Under the pieces are notes generated by a model. The model made no database searches. It saw nothing but the letters and a program-made list of their open reading frames with translations, and had not been told where the DNA came from. From the NCBI GenBank assembly GCA_029781975.1, contig JAKOVQ010000017.1:318074-382073 (forward strand): a stretch of DNA of 64,000 bases, read 5' to 3'. The stretch comes from Acidobacteriota bacterium (GTDB lineage Bacteria > Acidobacteriota > Thermoanaerobaculia > UBA5066). The position numbers and the translations under genes were made by a program. Numbering within the stretch: position 1 is the stretch's first letter; every line of letters begins with the position of its first letter. Below are positions 50,271 through 58,710 of this stretch, one piece after another.

Positions 50271-50942
50271 ATGCCCACTTCCCTCAACGCCACCTCTTCC
50301 CTCGCCGACCTGGCCGTGGAGTTCCCGGCCGCCTCCCGCGTCTTCCGCCGCCACGGCCTCGACTACTGCTGCCACGGCGGCCGTCCCGTCGCCGCGGCCT
50401 GCGCGGAACGGGGCCTCGACGCGGAGAGCGTCCTCGCCGAGATCACGGTGGAGGAGCGCAATTCGGCCGCGGCCGACCGCTGGTCCGACCGTCCGCTTCC
50501 GGACGTGGTCGGAAGGATCGTCGACTGGTACCACGCGCGGCTCAGGACCGAGCTCCCGCTCCTCGTCGAGATGGCGCGCAAGGTCGAGCGCCGCCATGCC
50601 GAGAAGGCGACGTGCCCCCGGGGGATCGGCGCGCACCTCGCCGACCTGACCCGGGTCCTCGTCGAGCACCTCGACAAGGAGGAGTCGACCCTCTTCCCCG
50701 TCCTCCTCGCCGGCCGCGGCGCAACCGCAGGCGCCACCGTCCACGACCTCGAGCGGGAGCACGAAGACGTGGCCCTCGCCCTCGAGCGGACCCGCCGCCT
50801 CACCGCGGACCTCACGCCGCCGGACGAGGCGTGCCCCACCTGGCGCGCCCTCTACCTCCGCCTCGACGAGCTCGAGGCCGAGCTGATGGAGCACGTCCAC
50901 CTCGAGAACAACGTCCTCTTCCGCCGCGCGCTCTGCGCGTGA
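50271..50942 (+). CDS. ric: Iron-sulfur cluster repair protein (RIC/YtfE/ScdA family)
   Basis: The 223-residue product has an ScdA N-terminal domain (about 1-65; AVEFPAASRVFRRHGLDYCCHGG with the conserved Cys pair) and a hemerythrin-like di-iron domain (about 75-220) with His and Glu ligands in DWYHARLRTELP, RRHAEKA, LVEHLDKEESTLFP, LEREHEDV and LMEHVHLENNVLFRR. Family members repair iron-sulfur clusters damaged by nitric oxide or oxidants. ATG 50271 with GGAGG is chosen since an earlier ATG at 50253 would precede the predicted transcription start. It is followed 20 nt later by the quinol NO reductase and controlled by norR across the divergent region. Confidence 0.9.
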   Translation: MPTSLNATSSLADLAVEFPAASRVFRRHGLDYCCHGGRPVAAACAERGLDAESVLAEITVEERNSAAADRWSDRPLPDVVGRIVDWYHARLRTELPLLVEMARKVERRHAEKATCPRGIGAHLADLTRVLVEHLDKEESTLFPVLLAGRGATAGATVHDLEREHEDVALALERTRRLTADLTPPDEACPTWRALYLRLDELEAELMEHVHLENNVLFRRALCA

Positions 50943-50962
50943 GCCGATCCGAAAGGATGGAG

Positions 50963-53275
50963 ATGAGCATCGACCCCACCTCACCCTCCGACGCGCGCCG
51001 CTGGGCCTTCCTCGGCGCGTCGCTCCTCGTGGCGTTCGTCCTCCTCGGCTTCTTCGGCCGCGAGGTCTACAGGAAGGCCCCCCCGATCCCCGAGCGCGTC
51101 GTCACCCCGGACGGGACCGTGGTCGCGACGAAGGACGACATCCTGACGGGCCAGCAGGTCTGGCAGTCCGCGGGAGGCCAGCAGCTCGGCTCGGTCTGGG
51201 GACACGGCGCCTACCAGGCGCCCGACTGGACCGCCGACTGGCTCCACCGCGAGGCGACCGCCCTCCTCGGCGTCTGGGCCGCCCGGGAGGGGGCCCCGGC
51301 CTTCGCCGCGCTCTCCGAGGACCGGCAGGCCGTGCTGAAAGCCCGGCTCGTCCGCGAGATGAGGACGAACAGCTACGACCCGGCCACCGGGACGGTGACG
51401 ATCTCGGCCGACCGGGCGGCGGCCGTCCGCCGCGTGGCGGAGCACGTCGACGGCCTCTACGGCGGCGCGCCGGGGCTCGAGGCGCTCCGAAAGGCCTACG
51501 CCATGGCGGAGACGACGGTCCCCGACGCGGGGCGCCGCCGCGAGCTGACGGCCTTCTTCTTCTGGACGAGCTGGGCCGCCACGACGGAGCGCCCCGGCCT
51601 CTCCATCACCTACACGAACAACTGGCCGCACGAGCCCCTCGTCGCCAACCACCCGTCGGGAGCGAACGTCCTCTGGTCGGTCGTCAGCGTCGTCCTCCTC
51701 CTCGCCGGGATCGGCGGGATCGTCTGGTGGAACGCGTTCCGCGCCCCCGAGGAGCCCCGCGTCGTCCCCCCCGCCTCCGACCCGTTCACCGGCATCACGC
51801 TGACGCCCTCGATGCGGGCGACCGGCAAGTACCTCGGGGCCGTCATCGCCCTCTTCGTCGTCCAGGTGGCGCTCGGGGCCCTCACGGCGCACTACACGGT
51901 GGAAGGCCAGGCGCTCTTCGGGCTCCCGCTCGCGAAGTGGCTCCCCTACTCCCTCACGCGGACCTGGCACGTCCAGACGGGGGTCTTCTGGATCGCCACG
52001 GCGTTCCTCGCGGCCGGGCTCTTCGTCGCCCCGATCGTGGGAGGCCGCGAGCCGCGGCTCCAGCGCCTCGGCGTGAACGTCCTGTTCGGCGCCCTCCTCG
52101 TGGTCGTGGCCGGGTCGCTCGCCGGAGAGTGGCTGGCGATCCACCAGAGCCTCCCGCTCGGCCTCAGCTTCTGGCTCGGCCATCAGGGGTACGAGTACGT
52201 CGACCTGGGCCGCGCCTGGCAGATCGCGCTCTTCACCGGCCTCGTCCTCTGGCTCGTCCTGATGCTCCGGGCGCTCGCGCCGGCCCTGAAGCGGCGGGAC
52301 GACTCGCGCTCGCTCGTCCTGATGTTCACCGGCGCGACGACCGCGATCGGCCTCCTCTACGCCGCCGGGTTCCTCTTCACGGCACGGACCCACCTCTCCG
52401 TCATGGAGTACTGGCGCTGGTGGGTCGTCCACCTCTGGGTCGAGGGGTTCTTCGAGGTCTTCGCCACCGCGGCCCTCGCCCTCCTCTTCGCCAGGCTCGG
52501 CCTGGTGGAGAAGAGGCACGCCGGGGCGGCCGTGATCGCCTCCTCGGCCCTCTTCCTCTTCGCCGGGATCCCCGGCACGTTCCACCACCTCTACTTCAGC
52601 GGCACCCCCACCTCGATCCTCGCCGTCGGCGCGAGCTTCAGCGCCCTCGAGGTCGTCCCCCTGGCGCTCATCGGGCTCGAGGCGTACCGGACGAGCCGCC
52701 TCCAGGTGGCCGCGCCCTGGATGGCGCGCTACCGCTGGCCGGTCCGCTTCTTCGTCGGCGTGGCCTTCTGGAACCTCGTCGGCGCCGGGCTCTTCGGCTT
52801 CCTGATCAACCCGCCCCTCGCCCTCTACTACATGCAGGGGCTCAACACGACGCCGGTCCACGCCCACACGGCCCTCTTCGGCGTCTACGGCCTCCTCTCC
52901 CTCGGCCTCGTCCTCGTCGTCGCGCGGAGGCTCTCCGGCGAGCGCCCCTGGAAGGAGGCGCCCCTCCAGTTCGCCTTCTGGGCGATGAACGTCGGCCTCG
53001 CGCTGATGGTCGTCCTCAGCCTCCTCCCGATCGGCCTCGCCCAGACCTGGGCGAGCGTCGAGCACGGCCTCTGGTACGCGAGGAGCGCCGACTTCCTCCA
53101 GCTCCCCGTGATCCAGACGCTCCGGTGGCTGCGGATCGTCGGCGACACGGTCTTCCTCGCCGGCGTCGGCGCCCTGGCCTGGTTCTTCGCCGGGCTCCTC
53201 GGCGGGTGGAGCTACGAGCCCGCGGCCGAGGCGGCCGCTCCCCCGTCGTTCGCTCTCCCGGAGGCGTCGAGCTAG
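50963..53275 (+). CDS. norZ: Quinol-dependent nitric oxide reductase (qNOR, NorZ-type)
   Basis: The 770-residue membrane protein reduces NO to N2O with quinol. It has the qNOR N-terminal extension (membrane segment about 13-32, then a soluble cytochrome c-like fold without haem about 35-225, including LTGQQVWQSAGGQQLG) and a 12-14 helix NorB core. Haem and non-haem iron ligands are seen as WWVVHLWVEGFFEVF, GIPGTFHHLYF and TTPVHAHTALFGVYG. ATG 50963 has AAAGGATGGAG upstream; ATG 50957 is an alternative two codons earlier. Together with ric and norR it forms an NO detoxification unit, not evidence of full denitrification. A GC-rich terminator follows. Confidence 0.95.
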   Translation: MSIDPTSPSDARRWAFLGASLLVAFVLLGFFGREVYRKAPPIPERVVTPDGTVVATKDDILTGQQVWQSAGGQQLGSVWGHGAYQAPDWTADWLHREATALLGVWAAREGAPAFAALSEDRQAVLKARLVREMRTNSYDPATGTVTISADRAAAVRRVAEHVDGLYGGAPGLEALRKAYAMAETTVPDAGRRRELTAFFFWTSWAATTERPGLSITYTNNWPHEPLVANHPSGANVLWSVVSVVLLLAGIGGIVWWNAFRAPEEPRVVPPASDPFTGITLTPSMRATGKYLGAVIALFVVQVALGALTAHYTVEGQALFGLPLAKWLPYSLTRTWHVQTGVFWIATAFLAAGLFVAPIVGGREPRLQRLGVNVLFGALLVVVAGSLAGEWLAIHQSLPLGLSFWLGHQGYEYVDLGRAWQIALFTGLVLWLVLMLRALAPALKRRDDSRSLVLMFTGATTAIGLLYAAGFLFTARTHLSVMEYWRWWVVHLWVEGFFEVFATAALALLFARLGLVEKRHAGAAVIASSALFLFAGIPGTFHHLYFSGTPTSILAVGASFSALEVVPLALIGLEAYRTSRLQVAAPWMARYRWPVRFFVGVAFWNLVGAGLFGFLINPPLALYYMQGLNTTPVHAHTALFGVYGLLSLGLVLVVARRLSGERPWKEAPLQFAFWAMNVGLALMVVLSLLPIGLAQTWASVEHGLWYARSADFLQLPVIQTLRWLRIVGDTVFLAGVGALAWFFAGLLGGWSYEPAAEAAAPPSFALPEASS

Positions 53276-53308
53276 ACGGCTCGACCCCGACTCTTCCCGA
53301 CCCTCGCG

Positions 53309-53343
53309 CGGCCGGCCCCCTCGCGGGCCGGCCGTCGCGTTTC
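53309..53343 (+). terminator. Terminator after norZ
   Basis: A 10-bp stem (CGGCCGGCCC / GGGCCGGCCG) with a 6-nt loop is followed by a short TCGCGTTT stretch, 33 bp after the norZ stop. The T-run is weak, but the stem is strong. Confidence 0.6.
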
Positions 53344-53386
53344 CACCGGCACCGGAGGAGGCCTCCGCCGCGCGGCCCGGAGACGG

Positions 53387-53392
53387 TAAGCT
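53387..53392 (+). promoter_or_regulatory. -10-like hexamer before the lipid operon
   Basis: TAAGCT ends seven bases before the ATG at 53400, which would make this mRNA leaderless. It is the only promoter-like element at the head of the operon running to about 59768. Confidence 0.45.
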
Positions 53393-53399
53393 GCCGGGG

Positions 53400-54467
53400 A
53401 TGCTCCGCCGCGTCCTCCTCCTCGCCGTCGCGGCCCTGGCGGCATACCTCCTCGCCTGGCCGGTCCCGATCCACCCGGTCGCCTGGGACCCCGGCCCGGC
53501 GCCGCCGCTCACCGGCGCCTTCGCGCCGAACGAAAGGCTCGCCGGGGTCGAGAGGCTGGGGGAAGGGATCCTCCACGGCCCCGAGGCGACCGCGATCGAC
53601 GCGGAGGGCCGCGTCTACACCGGGACGCGCGACGGGAAGGTCTTCCGGATCGACCCGGCGACGGGGACGATCTCCGAGGCGGCCCGCACGGGCGGACGCC
53701 CCCTCGGCATGGCGTTCGACGGGGCGGGGACGCTCTACGTCTGCGACGGGGTGAAGGGCCTCCTCTCGCTCGGACCGTCCGGCGAGCTGAAGACCCTCGC
53801 CACGGCGCAGGGCGGGCTTCCGTTCGGCTTCACGGACGACGTGGACGTCGGTCCCGACGGCACGGTCTACTTCACCGACGCCTCGTCCGGCTTCGGCCCG
53901 TCCGGCTACCGGGAGGACATCCTGGAGCACGGGGGGCGCGGCAGGCTCCTCGCGTTCCACCCCGGCACCGGGACGACCGAGCTCCTCCTCGCCGGCCTCA
54001 ACTTCGCCAACGGCGTGGCGGTCGGCGGCGACGGCTCGTTCCTGGTCGTGAACGAGACCGGCTCGTACCGGATGATCCGGTACTTCATCTCGGGCCCGCG
54101 GAAGGGGACCTGGGAGCCGTTCGTCGAGGACCTCCCCGGCTTCCCCGACAACGTGACCTGGTCCGCCGAGCGCCGCGTCTTCTGGGTCGCCCTCTTCTCG
54201 CCCCGCGTCGCCTCGCTCGACGCCCTGGCGCCTCACCCGTTCCTCCGGAAGGTCGTCCTCCGGCTCCCCCTCTGGGTCCAGCCGCAGCCGAAGCCCGTCG
54301 GCTGGGCGGTGGCGATCGACGCGGGCGGAAGGGCCGTCGAGAGCCTGCGGGACGCCGGGCCCCGAGCCTTCGCCCCCGTGACGAGCGTCCGCGAGCGAGA
54401 GGGGACCCTCTGGCTCGGGAGCCTCGAGAGCGACGCCCTCGGCCGGCTCGCGGCGGGGCGCCCGTGA
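53400..54467 (+). CDS. SMP-30/strictosidine-synthase-like propeller (APMAP type)
   Basis: The 355-residue product has an N-terminal membrane anchor or signal (about 4-22) and a six-bladed propeller of the APMAP/strictosidine synthase-like group. Visible motifs are GPEATAIDAEGRVYTGTRDG, TDDVDVGPDGTVYFTDASS, NFANGVAVGGDG, LPGFPDNV and WVALFSPRV. The conserved SS and the N-x-x-NG blade motifs place it near calcium-dependent lactonases or arylesterases. Its stop overlaps the next gene (GTGA), so it heads a coupled operon with lipid-related genes, where a lactonase could open hydroxy-acid lactones. That role is inferred. Confidence 0.85.
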   Translation: MLRRVLLLAVAALAAYLLAWPVPIHPVAWDPGPAPPLTGAFAPNERLAGVERLGEGILHGPEATAIDAEGRVYTGTRDGKVFRIDPATGTISEAARTGGRPLGMAFDGAGTLYVCDGVKGLLSLGPSGELKTLATAQGGLPFGFTDDVDVGPDGTVYFTDASSGFGPSGYREDILEHGGRGRLLAFHPGTGTTELLLAGLNFANGVAVGGDGSFLVVNETGSYRMIRYFISGPRKGTWEPFVEDLPGFPDNVTWSAERRVFWVALFSPRVASLDALAPHPFLRKVVLRLPLWVQPQPKPVGWAVAIDAGGRAVESLRDAGPRAFAPVTSVREREGTLWLGSLESDALGRLAAGRP

Positions 54468-55156
54468 ACGCCACGCTCCTCCTCCTGCGCCACGGGCAGG
54501 CGTCCTTCGGCGCGGACGACTACGACGTCCTCTCCCCCGCCGGGCTCCGTCAGGCCGAGGTCCTCGGCGAGGCGCTCCGCCCCCTCGCCCCGGAGGTCCG
54601 CCGCATCGTCTGCGGGACGATGCGCCGCCACCGGCAGACCGCGGAGGCGTGCCTCGCCGCGATGGGCCTCGCGGTGGGCTGGGAGGACGACCCGGCCTGG
54701 AACGAGTTCGACCACGAGGCCGTCCTCCTGGCTCACGACCCGTCCTTCCGCCAGACCCTCGCGGACCAGGGTTGTGCAGGACCCGCCGACGTTCCCGGCC
54801 ACGCCTTTCGAAGTCTCTTCCTCGCGGCGGTCGAGCGCTGGGTCGGCGGCGAGCACGACGGCGACTACGCGGAGAGCTGGCCCGCCTTCCTCGCGCGGGT
54901 CGACGCCGCGGTGGAGCGCCTGGCCGCGAGCCCTGGCCCCGGACCGGTCCTCGTCTTCACGTCGGGCGGGCCGATCGCGGCGGCCTGCCGGCGGCCCCTC
55001 GGAGTCCCCGACGCGCGGACGCTCGAGCTCGTCTGGCGCCTGGTGAACGCGGGGACGACGGAGCTGGTCACGGGGAGGGACGGGACGGCCGTCCGGACGT
55101 TCAACGACCACGCCCACCTTTCCGCCGCCTCGCCGCACCTCGTGACGTTCCGGTAG
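54464..55156 (+). CDS. Histidine phosphatase family protein (PGAM/SixA-like) lacking the usual second His
   Basis: The 230-residue product starts with LLLLRHGQASFGADDYDVLS, giving the phospho-acceptor His in RHG, and has GTMRRHRQTAEAC (phosphate-binding Arg). The second catalytic His usually found in a THG or SHG turn is replaced: the segment reads VLVFTSGGPIAA. This RHGQASFGADDYD subgroup is recurrent in bacteria from memory, so the change may be natural to the subfamily. It may dephosphorylate a small substrate made by the kinase at 58707. The start is GTG, overlapping the previous stop by 4 nt. Confidence 0.8.
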   Translation: MNATLLLLRHGQASFGADDYDVLSPAGLRQAEVLGEALRPLAPEVRRIVCGTMRRHRQTAEACLAAMGLAVGWEDDPAWNEFDHEAVLLAHDPSFRQTLADQGCAGPADVPGHAFRSLFLAAVERWVGGEHDGDYAESWPAFLARVDAAVERLAASPGPGPVLVFTSGGPIAAACRRPLGVPDARTLELVWRLVNAGTTELVTGRDGTAVRTFNDHAHLSAASPHLVTFR

Positions 55157-55182
55157 GGGCGGGCGGAGCAGGAGAGCGGCGC

Positions 55183-56610
55183 GTGACGTGGCACGAGAGG
55201 CTCAGCGCGCTCGACGCGGGCTTCCTCGACCTCGAGGACGACGCGACGCCGATGCACGTCGGCGCCGTGGCCGTCTTCGGCGGACGGCCTCCCTCGCGAG
55301 AGGAGCTGGAGGCCCTCGTCGCGTCGCGTCTCGACCGGGTGCCGCGGTACCGGCAGCGCCTCGCCGCCGTCCCCTTCGGCCTCGGCCGCCCCGTCTGGGT
55401 CGACGAGCCTCAGCTCGACCTGGGCCGCCACGTCCACCGGACCTCGCTTCCGCCGGGCGGCGGCGCGGAGGCGCTCGCGAGCCTCGCGGCAGAGCTCCTC
55501 TTCCGCCGCCTCGACCGCGCGCGTCCGCTCTGGGAGCTCTGGCTCGTGGAGGGGCTCGGCCGCGGGCGCTTCGCCCTCGTCTCCAAGACGCACCACTGCA
55601 TGATCGACGGCGTCTCCGGCGTCGACCTGGCGTCGGTCCTCCTCGACTCCGGCCCGGCGGCGGGACGGGAGGCGGCTCGAGGCCCGCGCCCCGTTCCTGC
55701 GTGGACGCCGCGCCCCTCTCCCGGCGCCATCGCCCGCGCCGTCGACGCGGTGAGGGACGTCGTGGGCCACCCGCTCGCGCTCGTCCGCGGGGCCCTGTCG
55801 CCGAGGACCGAGGAGCGGCGCGTCGTCCTCGAGCTGGCCGCCGGCCTGAAGCCGCTCCTCGACCTGAGCCGGCTCGGACCGGCCCCTCCCTGCTCGCTCA
55901 ACCGCCCGGTCGGCCCGGGCCGGCGCTGGGAGGCGCTCTCGCTCGACCTCGCCACCGTCAAGCACGCCCGCGGCGCGACGGGCGGCACCGTGAACGACGT
56001 CCTCCTCGCCGTCGTCGCGGGGGCGCTGAGGACGCTCCTCCTCTCGCGGGGCGAGGAGCCGCCGGAATCCCTCCGCGTCCTCGTTCCCGTCAGCGTCCGG
56101 ACCGCGGCCGAGAGAGCCACGCACGGCAACCAGGTCGCGGCCGTCTTCTGCCCGCTCCCGGTGGGCGAGCCCGACCCCCTCGCGCGGCTCACGCGCGTCT
56201 CCCGTGCGATGAAGGCCCTGAAGGAGAGCGGACAGGCCGTCGGGGCGCGCGCCCTGACGCTCCTCGGGGACTTCGCCCCGCCGACCCTCGCGGCCCGCGC
56301 CGCGCGGCTGCAGGCGACGGCCCGCTTCTACAACCTCGTCGTCACGAACGTCCCGGGTCCGCAGGCGCCGCTCCACCTCCTCGGCCGGACGCTCCTCGCC
56401 TGCCACCCGGCCGTCCCCCTCGCGCCGGGGACGACGGTCGGCGTCGCCCTCCTCTCCTACAACGGATCGGTCGACGTCGGCCTCCTCGGCGACGCCGCGA
56501 AGACCCCGGACCTCGCCCTCCTCGCCGCCGCGCTCCCCCGGGAGCTCGAGCTCCTCGCTTCGCTCGTCCCGGGCCGTCCCGTCCCCGCGGGCAGGTCCCG
56601 GAGGAGGTGA
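55183..56610 (+). CDS. Wax ester synthase/diacylglycerol acyltransferase (WS/DGAT)
   Basis: The 475-residue product carries the acyltransferase active-site motif HHCMIDG (about residue 138) within SKTHHCMIDGVSGVDLASVL, the N-terminal RLSALDAGFLDLEDDATPMH, and the C-terminal NVPGPQAPLHLLG and VALLSYNGSVDVGLLGD segments of the bacterial WS/DGAT family. It transfers acyl groups from acyl-CoA to fatty alcohols or diacylglycerol to form storage lipid. The GTG start at 55183 matches the family N-terminus; the longer frame upstream overlaps the phosphatase gene. An alpha/beta hydrolase follows after 3 nt, so turnover of the same lipids is plausible. Confidence 0.9.
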   Translation: MTWHERLSALDAGFLDLEDDATPMHVGAVAVFGGRPPSREELEALVASRLDRVPRYRQRLAAVPFGLGRPVWVDEPQLDLGRHVHRTSLPPGGGAEALASLAAELLFRRLDRARPLWELWLVEGLGRGRFALVSKTHHCMIDGVSGVDLASVLLDSGPAAGREAARGPRPVPAWTPRPSPGAIARAVDAVRDVVGHPLALVRGALSPRTEERRVVLELAAGLKPLLDLSRLGPAPPCSLNRPVGPGRRWEALSLDLATVKHARGATGGTVNDVLLAVVAGALRTLLLSRGEEPPESLRVLVPVSVRTAAERATHGNQVAAVFCPLPVGEPDPLARLTRVSRAMKALKESGQAVGARALTLLGDFAPPTLAARAARLQATARFYNLVVTNVPGPQAPLHLLGRTLLACHPAVPLAPGTTVGVALLSYNGSVDVGLLGDAAKTPDLALLAAALPRELELLASLVPGRPVPAGRSRRR

Positions 56611-56613
56611 CTC

Positions 56614-57453
56614 GTGCCCTTCGTCGACCGTGGCAGCCACAAGATCTACTTCGAGGTCGCGGGCCCGGGCGACGCTCCCCCGCTCCTCCTGATCATGGGG
56701 ATGGGCTTCTCCTCCCGGGGATGGGACACCCTCCCGTCGCGCCTCGCCCCGGAGTTCCGCGTCGTCTGGTTCGACAACCGCGGGACCGGCCGGTCGACGA
56801 TCCCGCGGCATCCGTTCACGATGCGGCAGATGGCGGCCGACGCCGCCGCCGTCCTCGACGCGGCGTGGATCGAGAGCGCCGCGGTCTTCGGGATCTCGAT
56901 GGGCGGGATGATCGCCCTCGAGCTGGCCCTCCGGTACCCGGCGCGCGTCCGCGCGCTCGTCCTCGGCGCCACGGCCGCGGGGTGGCTTCGGAGCGCCAAG
57001 CCGTCGGCAGCGACCCTGGGGACCCTCGTCCTCGGGAGCCTCCTCGCCGGCCTCGGCCCGCCGTCGCGCCTCGCGAAGGTCCTCGTCTCGGAGGAGCACC
57101 TGGCCCGCGACCGGGAGGGGTTCGAGAGATGGCTCTCGCGGAGCGAGCACGTCTCCCGGTGGATCGCCGCCCACCAGGCGGCCGCCATCGCGACGCACGC
57201 CACCGAGGCGCGGCTCGCGACGCTCCACGTCCCCACCCTCGTCCTGACCGGGACGGCCGACCGGCTGGTCCCGGCCGAGAACTCTCGCCGCCTCGCCTCG
57301 ATGATCCCCGGCGCCCGGCTGGTCGAGCTCCCGGGGGCCGGTCACTGCTTCCCCCTCGAGAGAATCGACGACACGGTCCGCGAGCTGACCGCGTTCCTCC
57401 GCGAGGTCGTGCCGGGCGGCGCCGCGGGGGCCGGCTCCCGGAGGGCGGGTTGA
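56614..57453 (+). CDS. Alpha/beta hydrolase
   Basis: The 279-residue product has the alpha/beta hydrolase core: oxyanion region LLLIMGMGFSSRGWD, FDNRGTGRST, nucleophile Ser in VFGISMGGMIALELAL, Asp in LTGTADRLVP and His in PGAGHCFPLE. No signal peptide is present, so it acts in the cytoplasm. Relatives include lipases, haloperoxidase-like and aldehyde-ester hydrolases. Within a WS/DGAT operon a lipase or thioesterase role is reasonable but not shown. GTG start with GGAGGAGG; the gene begins 3 nt after the WS/DGAT stop. Confidence 0.85.
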   Translation: MPFVDRGSHKIYFEVAGPGDAPPLLLIMGMGFSSRGWDTLPSRLAPEFRVVWFDNRGTGRSTIPRHPFTMRQMAADAAAVLDAAWIESAAVFGISMGGMIALELALRYPARVRALVLGATAAGWLRSAKPSAATLGTLVLGSLLAGLGPPSRLAKVLVSEEHLARDREGFERWLSRSEHVSRWIAAHQAAAIATHATEARLATLHVPTLVLTGTADRLVPAENSRRLASMIPGARLVELPGAGHCFPLERIDDTVRELTAFLREVVPGGAAGAGSRRAG

Positions 57454-57504
57454 CGCCGTCTCCGGCGCGTTCGGCCGCTCCGACACACCACGCAGGAGGC
57501 CCGC

Positions 57505-58710
57505 ATGGACTTCTCCGAATCCCCGAAGGTCCTCGAGATCCGCGCCCTGATCCGCGACTTCGTCGAGCGGGAGGCGATCCCGCTCGAGCAGCCGCTCGCC
57601 CGCGACGGGTTCGTCGCGCTCCTCCCCGTCCTTCGCGAGAAGCGCGAGAAGGCGCGCCAGACCGGCCTCTGGGCCGCGCACGTCCCCGAGCGGTTCGGCG
57701 GCGCGGGGCTCTCCCTCGTCGAGTTCGCCTGCATGAGCGAGGAGCTGGGCCGGAGCCCGATCGGCCACTACCTCTTCAACGTCCAGGCGCCCGACGTCGG
57801 GAACATGGAGCTCCTGATGGAGCACGGGACCCCCGCGCAGCAGGAGCGGTTCCTCCTCCCGCTCGTCGCGGGCGAGATCCGCTCCTGCTTCACCATGACG
57901 GAGCCTGAGTTCGCCGGCTCGAATCCCGTCTGGCTCGGGACGACGGCGCGAAAGGACGGGGACTCGTGGGTCCTCCGGGGCCACAAGTGGTTCGCGACGG
58001 GCGCGGACGGTGCCGCCTTCGCCGTCTGCATGGCGGTCACGTCGCCGGAGGCGCCCGACCCCTATCGCCGCGCCAGCATGATCCTCGTCCCGACCGACAC
58101 CCCGGGCTTCGAGCTCCTCGGGAACATCTCCGTCATGGGACACCGCGGCGGCGACTGGGCGAGCCACGGCGAGGTGAGCTACCAGGACGCGCGGGTTCCG
58201 CTGGCGAACCTCCTCGGACCGGAAGGCGCGGGGTTCGTCCTGGCCCAGGAGCGGCTCGGCCCCGGCAGGATCCACCACTGCATGCGTTGGATCGGCGTCG
58301 CGAGCCGGGCGTACGAGATCCTCTGCCGCCACGCCGCCACGCGCGAGCTCGCGCCGGGCAAGCCGCTCGGGACGCGCCAGATGGTCCAGCAGTCGATCGG
58401 CGAGAGCCGGGCCGAGATCCACGCCGCGCGGCTGATGGTCCTCCACGCGGCCTGGAAGATCGAGCACGAGGGACCCCGCGCCGCGCGGGAGGAGATCTCG
58501 CTCATCAAGTTCACGGTCGCCCGGATGCTCCAGCGGGTCCTCGACCGCGCGATCCAGGCCCTCGGCGGCCTCGGCATGACCGACGACACGCCGCTCGCCT
58601 TCTGGTGGGCGCACGAGCGGGCGGCCCGCATCTACGACGGCGCCGACGAGGTCCACATCGAGTCGGTCGCCCGGCGCGCGCTCCGCCAGCACGGGATGGC
58701 GGTCCGGTGA
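57505..58710 (+). CDS. Acyl-CoA dehydrogenase of ACAD10/11 (LvaC) type
   Basis: The 401-residue flavoenzyme has the acyl-CoA dehydrogenase fold with PDVGNMELLMEHG, IRSCFTMTEPEFAGSNP, GHKWFATGADG and QALGGLGMTDDTPL. The segment LGPGRIHHCMRWIG is characteristic of the ACAD10/11 branch, and the C-terminus keeps RIYDGADEVHIESVARR. In Pseudomonas putida LvaC and mammalian ACAD11, members work with a kinase to turn 4-hydroxyacyl-CoA into enoyl-type products by way of a 4-phosphoacyl intermediate. The kinase partner lies directly downstream with a GTGA overlap. AGGAGG precedes the ATG. Confidence 0.88.
   Translation: MDFSESPKVLEIRALIRDFVEREAIPLEQPLARDGFVALLPVLREKREKARQTGLWAAHVPERFGGAGLSLVEFACMSEELGRSPIGHYLFNVQAPDVGNMELLMEHGTPAQQERFLLPLVAGEIRSCFTMTEPEFAGSNPVWLGTTARKDGDSWVLRGHKWFATGADGAAFAVCMAVTSPEAPDPYRRASMILVPTDTPGFELLGNISVMGHRGGDWASHGEVSYQDARVPLANLLGPEGAGFVLAQERLGPGRIHHCMRWIGVASRAYEILCRHAATRELAPGKPLGTRQMVQQSIGESRAEIHAARLMVLHAAWKIEHEGPRAAREEISLIKFTVARMLQRVLDRAIQALGGLGMTDDTPLAFWWAHERAARIYDGADEVHIESVARRALRQHGMAVR

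Noticed and set aside
54865-58692. Long minus-strand frame opposite the WS/DGAT operon
   Set aside because: It crosses several well-supported genes on the other strand and has no recognisable protein features.
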